From NCBI GenBank assembly GCA_025093985.1, contig JACAAK010000011.1:1116001-1180000 (forward strand): DNA of 64,000 bases, in the 5' to 3' direction. Positions 1 to 10,524 of the stretch are shown here, in pieces. Origin of the DNA: Calvatia gigantea (lineage: Eukaryota; Basidiomycota; Agaricomycetes; Agaricales; Lycoperdaceae). A program made the translations under genes and the position numbers. Each line of letters opens with the position of its first letter. Positions within the stretch are counted from its first letter, which is position 1. A model generated the notes under the pieces. The model had not been told where the DNA came from. It saw only the letters and a list, made by a program, of their open reading frames with translations, and did no database searches.

Positions 1-832
1 AGTCGGGATAAGACCGTCTGGGTTTGGGAAGGTGAGCACTCATATTCTCGGGCCCCAAAAACGAGATGCAGACGTAACTTTTGATCCAGTGCATCCCGAA
101 GCTGATTTTGAATGTCTGGCCGTCCTCATGGAACATACACAAGATGTGAAATCTGTTGCTTGGCATCCAACTGAAGAGGTCAATTTCTTCCCAATATCTT
201 CCCTACCCTAAATGCTCATGTTTTATCCCATACTAGCGCAGATACTTGCATCCGCCTCATACGACGATACAATAAAACTTTATATCGACGACCCTACAGA
301 GGACTGGTATTGCTTCGCAACTCTTACAGGCCACGCGTCAACTGTATGGTCCTTGGCTTGGTCCCCCAACGGAAACTATCTTGCATCGGCTTCCGATGAC
401 AAGACAGTGCGCATTTGGAAACGCCTAGAGAAGTACAAATGGGAGTGCGTGATTGCTATCGGTGCCCATGATCGTTCGGTCTACTCTGTTAGTTGGAGCG
501 TTGGACGGCCTAAATCTGGTCAAGGTAATTTGGGTTGGTTGGCAACGGCAGGAGGAGACGGATCCGTCAAAATTTGGGAGTTAGCAGTGAGTTTCCCGAT
601 ACTGGTTGTTTTATATATGAACTGTAACCTTGAATACAAGGAACATGCGGAAGTGGGGCAGACCCCTTCAAACATGCCGCCCGAGCACCGTTTAGTCGCA
701 ACACTACCATCGGCTCACGGAGTTCACGACGTGAACACTGTTTCCTGGTGTCCAAGAGAAGGGATGGAAGATATTCTTGCCACAACAGGCGACGATGGTG
801 AGACGAGAGTTTGGAAGGTTGTACCGGAGTAA
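1..832 (+). CDS. CIA1: CIA1/CIAO1-like WD40 protein of cytosolic Fe-S assembly (3' part)
   Basis: The 5' end is cut by the window. Spliced exons read as consecutive WD40 blades, with motifs such as [46 protein letters not shown] and a C-terminal [16 protein letters not shown]. This order, and the [15 protein letters not shown] blade, are typical of Cia1/CIAO1. That protein is the WD40 scaffold of the CIA targeting complex, which hands Fe-S clusters to cytosolic and nuclear apoproteins. Introns seen: 32-89, 179-241 and 587-640; the last is in frame and contains no stop, so a naive ORF would include it. Stop TAA at 830-832. The gene is convergent with the FunK1 gene, only about 80 bp away. Family assignment is by recognition; another small WD40 protein is the main alternative. 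Confidence 0.82.
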
Positions 833-914
833 TTGTAGATCGTCAATACTATAAGCACCAATTCATTAAGAACGCCATTACCATTATTGGAGTTTGCCTA
901 TCTACCAGTGAGCA

Positions 915-3565
915 CTACCGAACGACTCTTTCGATCCCGCCTTCGACTAGCGATTGTGCCTGGCGGTAAATTTCGTCATCATCGAGCACTTTCCTGGAGC
1001 TTTGGAGCGTGGGTGGGGGTTTGACTAGGAAATCTGATGACAGGACAGTAAGGTCATCAATTGGCTCCCCACTGGCAGGGTTAGGGACTTGAGGGGGAAG
1101 TAGTCGGCCTGTAGCGTCATACATAAACCACCGCATGAATCGCAGAGCAAGCCCGTACAGGTTCTCAAACCCTGGGCGGGGCCTGTATACCTCCCCCTTA
1201 ATCAGAAAATCCGTCCTTGTCGCTACGGTTTGAGACTTGTCGTGCCACGCCATAAGTAACTTTTGGTTGTCTGCGTCGTTGGGGTCCAGGCAGGCGTATG
1301 GAAGAACCCAGCCAGCTGACTCCATGTCATATGTGTACAGGCGATATGGCTCTACGATGGTCTTGTCAAGGAGATCCAGCGCAGCAAAGGGGGTTGTTCC
1401 TGTTCGATGTGTTCCACCCCCCTCAACCTCAGAGCGCGAACCACCACGCCTGGTAGCAAGGTCCCAATCATTAAGGACGCCCTTGACTTTACCAGTTTTA
1501 TCTTTGCGGTACATTATGTTCTTGAGGCTAACGTCCCCATGTTCGAAGCCATTAATCCACATTTGCCGGTGAACTGGACAGGTAAATCAGCGCTCTTTAA
1601 TCCCAGCTCGAGTACTGAAATCAAGTGTTACCTAATAAACATTGCAGCCACACTTGGAGGAATTGGTGCTGATCAAGAGACGTGATCTCTCATCCAAAAG
1701 GCCGAAAATAATGACGTGGCATTTTCGCTCGCCTTCCCTGTCCTTAAGCCCCAGATGTCTGCGGATGTCACTTGTTTTACATGTTGCAGTGATGGTATGA
1801 TAAACTTGAGGAAAGTGTTCTGTGTAACGACCGCCATCGAGTTTATGCCCCTCAGAGATGAAGAACGGCTCAGGGAGGCGTTCAGATTCTGGATAAGAGG
1901 CCTTGACAGCAACAGAAAAGACACCACCGCGAGTATGTAATTTCCCCTGGAGGACCATTGTCCCCCGGCCATGCAAACTGATATAATGGTAGAGGGGAGG
2001 TATCGTCATGTCTATTTGTAACTCCTTGCCCTCTTCGAGTGGAACCTCGAGCAGTGGACCTCTTGGATAAAGCTTATCCATGATCCCCCAGTCTTCCAAG
2101 GAGAAACGAGAAAGAGCGGTGATCAACAAAAGCAATGATGGGAAGTCCCGGAAGATGTTGAATGACGTTGTGCCAATTGCATTCTGGCGGTCAAACCAGC
2201 ATATTTCCACTTCATCATCTAAAATGTAGTATTATTAAACTGACTGAGGGCAGAGAGCAAGAACTCACAGTCAATCTTGATGCTAATATTATGGGCTGCA
2301 TATAGACCCCGAGAAAGCAACTCGGCCGCATACTGCCCCAGTTGCATTTGGTGAGCCGTTGATCGCTCAAAACGAGAGGTCCCGTGATTGTGACTGGAAC
2401 CCCCGTGATCATGACCAGAGTCTTCGTAATTGTGACCAGAGCTCGTCTTATTGCAATCATGTAATAGCCGCTTTTGAGGTGGTCCACCTTGACTTGACTT
2501 TTTTCGTTTCCGGGAACCTTCTGGTTGCATTTTAACTGTGAACAATACAAAAGCATCAACGAGAGGAACTCACTGCTAGAGGAACTTGCACGGCCGCTTT
2601 CTTGGACTGCTTTCTTAGGGTCACCCTTTGGCGCTCTTTGCCACTTCAACTCAATGCAGCCCAAGACGTCCCTAACCCCAATCCTGCGAGCTGCAACACC
2701 GTTCACATGCTTGCTCCTGGGGGGATCACCAGGGTTAAAGGAGGAAGGGGTCCCAGTCTGCTCGCCATACTCAGCCTTGATGTCTTCTTGATCTTTTTTG
2801 TATTCATTAATTGCGTCTCTGAACACAATCAAAACGTCTGGCTTGATGGGTGTAGGCTCATGCTGTCCGGCCTCAGTATGCCAATCATAGGCAAGAAAAA
2901 GTGAGTCATATCGGACAAATTCAATTGGTCCTGCTTGACAGTTCGGCTTCAGAACCTCATCAAGGCGGCGTTTGCGTGGTCCGTCTTGAAGGGCGTCCAG
3001 GACCCTGTTACAAAGGTCTATCAGTGGCTCGTAACCGTCCTTTTCCACGCTGCCCTTCCTGGTGCCACTGTCTTTGCTGATCACCAAGGGATGATGAATA
3101 ACACTGGCGTTTAGAAAGAGTTGGCTGGGAACTCACTAATGGTTCAACCCGCTCTGGAGTCCGCTTTCCCGTTCAAGTTCCATGACCTCCTGCTCAACTG
3201 ATGACGGGACACTTTTGCCATTTTGAACTTCATCTTTTGCTATTCTTCTGAAAAGCTCCCTTAGAAACTGGCTCAGCTTGACAGTTTCTATGTTGCGCAT
3301 GTCATCGTGAAGGTCTTTTACAAGTTCTGCTACGGGTCTATCATGTCTTTTGAGTTATGACTGATTTAAGATGATTAGACAATACTTACGGGCGAGGCTT
3401 ATGGGCGTCAGCTGCTAAGAGCTCAGATTTGGTTCTGGAAAAATATGTTGTGGAGTCAGTCTCGTACTCTTTGAAAGCATTGTGCGACCTGTGGGGTAAG
3501 GTGGTGAATTGTGTCTCAGAGGGGCCCAATTGGCGTGTGCCGGAAGGACCGGCCTGTGGTTGCAT
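915..3565 (-). CDS. FunK1-type fungal protein kinase, with an apparent 2-nt frameshift
   Basis: A multi-exon gene in the FunK1 kinase family, which is expanded in basidiomycetes and has no settled role. The kinase core shows the catalytic loop EHGDVSLKNIM (HxDxxxxN-like) and LNDWDLA in the DFG position. Upstream lie EICWFDRQNAIG and a long N-terminal region. The first in-frame ATG is at 3565. The exon ending KPRP joins PVAELVKDLHDD across an intron, and another intron joins ISIKID to YDEVEICWF. The frame breaks at 1687-1691: before it the protein reads HVIIFGLLDE, after it ITSLDQHQFLQVWLQCLLVH in a frame reached only if an AG dinucleotide in a GAGAG run is surplus. Splicing then continues to HRQMWINGFEHGD. 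The gene is therefore either a recent pseudogene or carries a consensus error. Exon 1 and the promoter are uncertain. Confidence 0.75.
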
Positions 3566-4656
3566 CGGGTGTCCAAGCACCAGGCGTGCGGTGGCCTGGT
3601 GTTAGCAACTCCGAGGTGGTGTACCGGTGAAAACATGCTTCAAGTCGAGGAATGCGAATGCTGGCCACACTCAGGCTGTTTCAAAATACCTCTCATAGGA
3701 GTTATTAAAACCCACAGATGAAGAATGTTCGGGTGATGAAGTTGTCAACAAGCAATGACCTCGCGCAGGACCCCGGTACAAACTGAATCCGAAATAAGTA
3801 AAGTAGGGTGGACCAGAGTGTCAGTCAGCGCAATCGTGAAGTTGAATGGAAAGTGTAAGTTGTTGAGAATTGAACGTGAACTGGGCAGACTTTCAGTTAT
3901 TTGCGGGGATCAATGGGAGCCATTGGAGCTGGGCCACAGTCGGCTCGGCTCACTTTTTCTTTTTCTTTTTAGGTTGCTTCCGTTTGCAAGGTTTTGCAAA
4001 TACTGCTCTGACCTACGTCCCAGCCTTAGGTGTTGCTCCTGTGTCAGTTTCGGACACTCGTACCCTGCTTGATTGGACTTCATGCCGAATTCATTTCAGG
4101 AACCCAATAACCAAGGCAAGATACTCTGTGGGTGTGTGGTATGTAGCGGGGCCGGATAGGTCATGGAGATCAAGTCAACCCGGACTGTGTCTCTGAAAAT
4201 TTTTTGAATAAATTATCCCGTCCGCCGTTCCTCTGTTTTCTGCATAATGGTGTCCACCCATTGACACTTTCCCCGGCTCCAAAGCGGCACCCCACCATGG
4301 TTGGTGTTCCCCACCCCATTTCAAGCGGGCGTCGTTTTCAGAACCACTAGGTTTTACAAATATTTTCAGAGCGTTTTTGGCGATACTGCGCATATAGAAG
4401 TTGCTCCTTGCCGGGGGCGCTTTGCACAATGGATCCTGGCCTCAGCTTAAGTCAAAGGATCCCAGGTGTAATGCCAAGGGCGAACTCTTAACATCGGTGA
4501 TTGATATTCGTCACTTACTGTATCAATGCGAGCTTTGGTCAGTGTGCTAATGACAATCGAGTGCAAACAACTTGCCACACATGTTGACTCGATTCTCGAG
4601 CCTCAGACCCGAGGGCTTTCAACGTGACGCAGAGACTCTTAAGCTTTCACAAATTC
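3566..4656. other. Intergenic, divergent promoter region
   Basis: About 1.1 kb between the divergently transcribed FunK1 gene and the gene starting at 4657. Only short open frames occur, none with recognisable motifs or convincing splice-linked exons. A T-rich stretch lies near 3956-3970. A further 5' exon of either neighbour could be hidden here. Confidence 0.5.
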
Positions 4657-5658
4657 ATGTCGTCTGATGGGCTGTTCTTCACTCTACCTAAAGCTACACA
4701 GGAAAAAATCGATTCTGCCTTCACTTCCATTGCCAAGGATTATATGACGTCGTCGGAGACTTCAAGAGCAGGAGGCTTTATCCCAGAAGCAGGCGGCTTT
4801 CTACCTGATGACCAAGGCTATCAACTCGGAGGTGGTTTCGTCCATGGCCAAAGCGAGGGAGGAGGTTTCGTCCGTGAAGACTCAGAAGGCGGCGGTGACC
4901 TGGAGAAGTCGAGTCTGCCTAGCCAAATACCCCTGTCTGTGGCACCCTCTGCATTGCGAGTTTTAGATCTTCCGCCAGACGATGATGAGGTCCTTGCCGT
5001 CTTCCGCAATGCCGCTACAGGCTGGACTTTAGACAACAACAGAGTTGATGCTGGAAGTCTGGGGGTCCAAGAGCGATATGTCAGTAGGGACGACTGGAGA
5101 TCTGTGTGTGCGGTTCTACTGGAACACGACCAGGGGGAAGATGCCGGGTCAGATGGAGATGTAGAGATGGTGGATCTGGGAGTCGAATTTGACGATGCCT
5201 TAAATTCTGACGAGTACCAGGAATCTGAGCCAGAAGCCGAGGAAGATGATGACGAATACATAGAGGGCCCTTCTGTTCGACGGAGAACACGGCAAACACG
5301 CCGGCCTTCGTCATCCCCTTCTCCACAGCCTTCATTGGCATCTCCGGGCTCTCGACCCCGCAAACTCACTTCCCGCCAATACCAAACCTGTATTGACGCC
5401 TACGCTTTATTCTTCCCCTCGGTTGCTCCTGAAGAGCTACTTAGCCAGAAGATTTTCATCAGAGATATCCAGAGGGTGGCTAAGCTACTAAACGAAAAGC
5501 TTAAAACAGAAGAGGTCTGTATTAATAGTTCATACACTAATTTTATTCTCACAACGGCTTAGATGTTTGAGATGTTGGAGACCTTCTCAAGCTCGCCTGA
5601 TAAATCCATGAGTTTTGACGATTTTTGTCGTATGATGATATCGGCCAAACTGACCTAA
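4657..5658 (+). CDS. Uncharacterised acidic protein with GGF repeats and EF-hand-like C terminus
   Basis: Two exons, 4657-5514 and 5563-5658, give about 317 residues; an upstream GTG-initiated extension was discarded in favour of the ATG. The N-terminal part carries four spaced GGF-type motifs (AGGFIPE, AGGFLPDD, GGGFVHG, GGGFVRED). A strongly acidic stretch follows (ESEPEAEEDDDEYIEG), then a basic RRRTRQTRR segment. The last 80 residues run from LTSRQYQTCIDAYALFFP to SMSFDDFCRMMISAKL. They resemble a degenerate EF-hand pair, with helix-loop-helix spacing but loops lacking the full set of calcium-binding residues. The fold therefore looks centrin- or calmodulin-lobe-like without obvious calcium binding. 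I do not recognise the family and propose no role. The GGF motifs look like short linear docking motifs (inference). Confidence 0.6.
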
Positions 5659-6068
5659 GTATATGTGTTTTCCCGGGCCGACCTGCCTTGGTCCAGTATC
5701 TGAACATGCTGAAGTTTTCAAGAGACATGACCCAAGGAAGAAGTACGGGGCCCGTCTAACCGCATTCGAGACTTGTAGTCCTTGCAAGAAGCAATGGTAA
5801 GGACTTAAGATTGAGATATTTAATTGGTCGCTGGCAGTGCCCGTGTGTGTCGGTCATTTATCGTAGGTCATGGAAGCTCGCATCCTCACTTGTGAGGCCG
5901 GAAAAACTAAGTAGCGAACAGTTAGTTCTGCTTCGATTCCCTCTGCCACCGGAGCTGGTGGGTGACCGGTGAACAAGCCATTTGATTAATGGGGAAGGAA
6001 AGAAGCTTAACGTTGAGTCGGGTTCAACTTGAACAATAGATAAGTAATTTATGTTCACGTTATGTTAA
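5659..6068. other. Intergenic
   Basis: About 400 bp between the stop at 5658 and the tRNA-His gene. No gene or RNA was recognised. Confidence 0.5.
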
Positions 6069-6168
6069 GTCCGTATCGATTAGGGGTTAAATCACTTCGT
6101 TGTGGTCATTGACAGAAAGTCAATTCACAAGCTCCGAAGAGCCGCTGGTTCGATTCCAGCTACGGACA
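6069..6168 (+). tRNA. tRNA-His (GTG) with a 28-nt intron
   Basis: A cloverleaf can be drawn. Acceptor stem GTCCGTA (6069-6075) pairs with TACGGAC (6161-6167), with discriminator A at 6168. The D stem is GATT/AATC and the T arm is GCTGG-TTCGATT-CCAGC (6144-6160). The anticodon stem CTTCG (6095-6099) pairs with CGAAG (6135-6139). The loop reads TT-GTG-G, then an intron at 6106-6133, then C. The intron starts one base after the anticodon, the canonical site. It contains TTCACAA, which pairs with the anticodon region TTGTG as expected for a splicing-competent pre-tRNA. B box GGTTCGATTCC is present. The assignment rests on anticodon GTG. Confidence 0.88.
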
Positions 6169-6362
6169 AAATGTTTCTCTCCCTTTTTAGCACAGATGGT
6201 AGCTGAAACAAGGACTTTGGTCTCGTAAACCACGTCTGTTCTAGGCCGGTTGAACACTTTCCTTTCTCCCTAAACCATACGCGAAAAATCTAAGTATGTA
6301 CACCATGAACTGAATATCACACATAACGAGTACATGATTTCGCGTGGTTTATTCAGAGGCGC

Positions 6363-7970
6363 TCAGTACTCGGTTGAAGCACTGTTGGCTTGTTTTTCCT
6401 CGAGTAATTCGCCAATAACGGAGTGCAGCACATCGATCATTCTAGCAATATCTCCCCGTCTCTCGTCCGTCACGGAGACGCCCATGTGGCCGATCCTGAT
6501 GTAACGGTCCTTCACATCGGCAAGGAGTCCTCCAGCAAAGATAACTCCTCTAGCACTAGCCTTTTGAAGTATCTTTGCTGAAGTAAGACCCTCTGGAACC
6601 CAGACGGCAGTCAAACCCGCAGCTTCAGCACCTTGCGTCGCCAAGCTCTTCATACCCAACTGTGCCGCCACAACCCTCAATCGTCTCGCAGCCCTCCTGT
6701 GTGCCTCGATCCTAACCGCTAACCCTTCTTCACCATCCTTCATCATCTCTTTTAACGCTTCTGTCAATGCACGTACAAGGTTGACAGGTTGTGTGCCAAA
6801 GTATGCCGCCTTTCCCGACGTGTAGGCCTCCATGATTGGGAGCCATTTTTTCCAACTAGCGTAGTAACCTTGGACGGGAGTTGTACGGGAAAAGTAGACT
6901 TTAAGTGAGCGTGGGCTTGCGATGAGGATTGAAAGGCCTGGAGGAGCCCCAATCGCTTTTTGACTTGCTGTTAGGACGATGTCAAGCCCCCAAGCGTCCA
7001 TCTTGATATCTTCGCAGCCAGCGGAACATACTGCATCGAGGACAACCTGACAACAATTTCAGTCGCACAATTCCGATGTCGATAATTTTGGATTCACCAG
7101 TGAAGAGGGTGACACCCGCTTGACGACTTCTGCGATGCTCTGAATATTGGATAGGACACCTGATTAGGAGTTTTATCAGTTCCGTGTTCTTTTTTTAGTG
7201 AAAAAGCCTGCGGCTCGCCTGTTGACGTGTCGACATGGGTCACGGTAACAAGTTTGTACCCCCCGCCAGCCAGTACGGATTCTATAGTTGCAAGAGGAAC
7301 TGTCCCACCCAAAGCTGGTGCCTTCAGAGTGGTAACATTCGCGCCGTAGGAAGTTAAACTGAGCAATGAAGAGGGTACCAGCTAAATTCACATCTTGAGC
7401 ATGAGTAATTGGTGCATACCAGTCCTTGAACCCATCCCCAAAATACCCCGTATGCAACACGAGAACTTTGTCCCCGCGTTCAACCAAGTTCGCACCAACC
7501 TTGTCCGAAGAATTAGAGGCGGCTGTGAATGAGCATTTTGACAGAGCTAACCTGGTCCCAACCTAACGTCCCGCTTCCACCAATGATGAAGGGCTGACCA
7601 TTCTGCGACCCAACGACTTTCCTGCAATGTGAAGGGAGTGTAAGACCTTGTGCATGAACCAGAGGAGTATGCACACCTTGATAACAATAACGCCTCCTGG
7701 AAGATGCGCGTGAAGTCTGGAGATACATGAGATACAGGAGGTTGAGCGAGCGCGTCTAGGACATTGTTGCTGACTTCGACCGGGCCTGGAATCCTGGGTT
7801 TAATTGCATCAGACCAAGAATGCTGAAGGCTTAAGTCAACCTTACGCTAGAAGTCTAATTCTTGTCAGTTTGATATTACTCAAGATGAGTAAAAGCACGT
7901 ACTTATGGTCAGGCTGCCTATTCACATTTTTGGGAACCGGTAAGCGAGGGTTTGATTTGGTAGGCGGCAT
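6363..7970 (-). CDS. AGX1: Alanine-glyoxylate aminotransferase (class V PLP enzyme)
   Basis: Transfers the amino group of alanine (or serine) to glyoxylate, giving glycine, with pyridoxal phosphate. Exons run from ATG at 7970 (MPPTKSNPRLPVPKN) through IPGPVEV, PPVSHVSPDF, GGSGTLGWDQ, KVLVLHTGYFGDGF, VTVTHVDTSTG and VVLDAVCSAGCEDI to the PLP-lysine motif LTASQKAIGAPPG. The last exon then runs to a TGA at 6363-6365. The C-terminal domain contains GVIFAGGL and the phosphate/substrate motif RIGHMG. At least six short introns are present. The second exon could begin at 7793, giving DHKIPGP. The protein ends in STEY, so there is no PTS1 signal and a cytosolic or mitochondrial place is more likely than peroxisomal (inference). 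The stop is about 200 bp from the tRNA-His gene. Confidence 0.85.
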
Positions 7971-10524
7971 GTGTGATGGCTTGGATCAAGATATTGGAAT
8001 GCTAAGACCGGAGCTATTGGAATCGGGAGTATCAGGGTGCAGGGTAATGTGACACCAGCAGAAATGAAGGGGTTGAGGTGAGGGGCCGAGGGGGTCCAGA
8101 CGCCCATTCATAGTTATGTTAAATGACAACAAGCTTTGACTCACTACTCGAAGATTGATGGCGGTTAGCGATCTTTGCGATTTTGATGGAAGTGTAGAGC
8201 GAAGGCGCAAATACCCAATAGAAACCCATCCATCCGCCGAACCACTCGGAGGCACCGCCAGCTGGTTTTCACTTTTTGCAAATCGTTCTTAACAAGACGT
8301 CCTCCTAGGTACCTCGGGCGAATGACAAGTCATGTCGGTCATAAGTCGGACTAGAGTCGACGTTTTTCCGGTTTCGCCGCCGAGTTTTCCGTGTGAAAAA
8401 AAAAAATGGCGAAACCCAACATTATCCAACTTGCTTGTGAGGACAAACCCCATTGCTCTAGAAAAGCTTGGGTGTTGTACGAAGGGGAAAGAAGGAAGTA
8501 CAGAGAAACATATATAGTCTTTGTATGTATGTTAGGATGATCCCGAGATCGATCAAAGCGGACGTGGTTCCATTTTCAGTGCGTACCAAAACACTCACAC
8601 ATACACGTGCATCATGCCTCAGGATACCTTTTCACTCTCGACGACCTACGCAGATCAGGATTTCCACACCCCAACAGATATTGACTAATATTGATCCTTC
8701 ATGTGTGTTGGCGCGCTCCTCTTCCAGCTTGCTTCATCAGTTCGTCGTTGATTTCGACTTTGAGGATAGGCAACTGACTTGGCCTGAGAAATCGAAGATC
8801 TTGTAATCAGACCCATCATAAAGTCCTTTGTAACGAACCGAGGTAGAACTTGTGTCCTTCAAGGGTGTCATGTACTTGGCTACCAGAAGCTCCATCCAAG
8901 ACGTGACGGCTTTTACTGGCTTCCCACTGTCCTTCCACGCCCACTCCTTCCGCTGCGCAGCGAGCCGGTGTTTGATGTATTTGCTACCCAGACTGGGTCA
9001 TCTATTGAACTTCCCACCTACGAAGGCAACACCAATACTACGTTTGGATAGCAGAAACCGTGGGAATCAGTCAGTCGGATTGAATGAAGGAGCAGGAACA
9101 ACAATAAGATAGACTCATGTTCTATCGAAAAGGCATGCCTCTGTGAGGGTGGGAAGACCGAATACCAAGCGGCAGGCGAGAAAGGTGGGCCGTACTGCCC
9201 AGACAATGTGGCCTCCAAATAGCCGAGTGACGGCTCCGCCTGCGTTGACCACAATTCCGCCCCACGAGATCACGGATTGGCCCCCGGAGTCGGTGGTTCC
9301 CCCAACAACTTCACGATCGATGTGGTATACTCTCCGAACCAATGAGGGCCATACCACCGCTCGGGACAATTCTTCGCCCGTTCATGACATCGGAGATGCC
9401 AGATTACGGGTTCAGCTTTACCTTGCAATACCGATGTGCCTTCCGTAACAATGTTGTTTCAACGAGTGACCTGATCTCATGTTTCGACAAGCACGCACAC
9501 GTCTCCTGTTGAACGATCTACCTCAAGAGACATATGACCTTGCCTAACGGTGTTATTCCCTTTAACACCCCGCTCTTTGGACAGCCCTTCGCACGACGAA
9601 CCAAAGCGCACGTCAGAGAGATAAGCGGACCAATGCCTATTGGTACCGCAAGCACTAGGTTAACTCTCTACTGAACCGTGGAAAGACCTCGGCTAACCAA
9701 GCCCCAGATGTTGTGGATCACCTTGGAAAGCCAAGCCAATGCAACAAGTGAAGACGATACCTGTTCAACACATCATGGGGTTGCCGGCCGGACATCTATT
9801 TTGAAAAGGTTTACGCGAATTCAAATCCTGTGGACGGCCTGCCCACAAAAATGGATTCCATCACTGATGATTTTCGATAGCAAATGTTAAGAAGAAAGCT
9901 GTCATCTCAACAATATCTATACTCACACCAACAGCAGCGGTGGAATCGGCACTGGCGAATTAGGAAGCACGTGCATGACGCTCCTGAACACATAACATAG
10001 AGTGGATGGCGGAGCTCTCGGCCACATGCGGCCAGCTTGGCACGGTAGCTTCTTTCCTCCTGCTTAACACATTGGCGTTCTCACGGTGATATTGATGGTG
10101 CCAAGCTTCGAGCAGTTCGGCTCCATGAAGAATTTCCTCTACAGAGGACCCTCCCTCAAGGCCTCATACTCCTTTGCGTTAGGAGCTACTCGCGGTTCTC
10201 ATTCGAAAATCTCCCTTTTCTGGTGCTGGATCGGGGATATCCCCGCAAGTTATCATCATCCACAATAGTCTTTCGGTCATTGCTCTTGTCTTTTCCGCTT
10301 CTTTGATTTGACCGCACTTGCGCCCCATGAAACAATCTGAACATCACCACTTCCACTATCATTATCGCCGGTCTTTTGACGTGTGGTTCACGGACGCACA
10401 TGTGGATGCATTAACGTTGAAAAAGATGGTCTTGGAACTGTTACCCCTTTTAAGCCCCACTGCACCCCAATTATAAAACACCCACTTTCTAAGAGGTCCA
10501 GTTGGATTCGCCCCTTTTCCCAAC
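7971..10524. other. Gene-poor region upstream of the MFS array
   Basis: About 2.5 kb with no intact gene. It contains the decayed coding trace described separately (8737-9424) and a poly-A run near 8397-8406. The remaining open frames are short and unrecognised. Confidence 0.5.
8737..9424 (-). pseudogene. Degenerate coding remnant, family unknown
   Basis: Reading the minus strand, one frame gives protein-like sequence (GKAEPVIWHLRCHERAKN, then RWYGPHWFGEYTTSIVKLL). It is interrupted by a TGA, then continues with YLEATLSGQYGPPFSP. A further block nearer 8737 reads AVTSWMELLVAKYMTPLKD and YKGLYDGSDYKIFDFSG before a stop. The blocks look like exons of one former gene on the minus strand, but splice sites do not join them cleanly. 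I do not recognise the family. It could be chance open frame; confidence is low. Confidence 0.25.
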
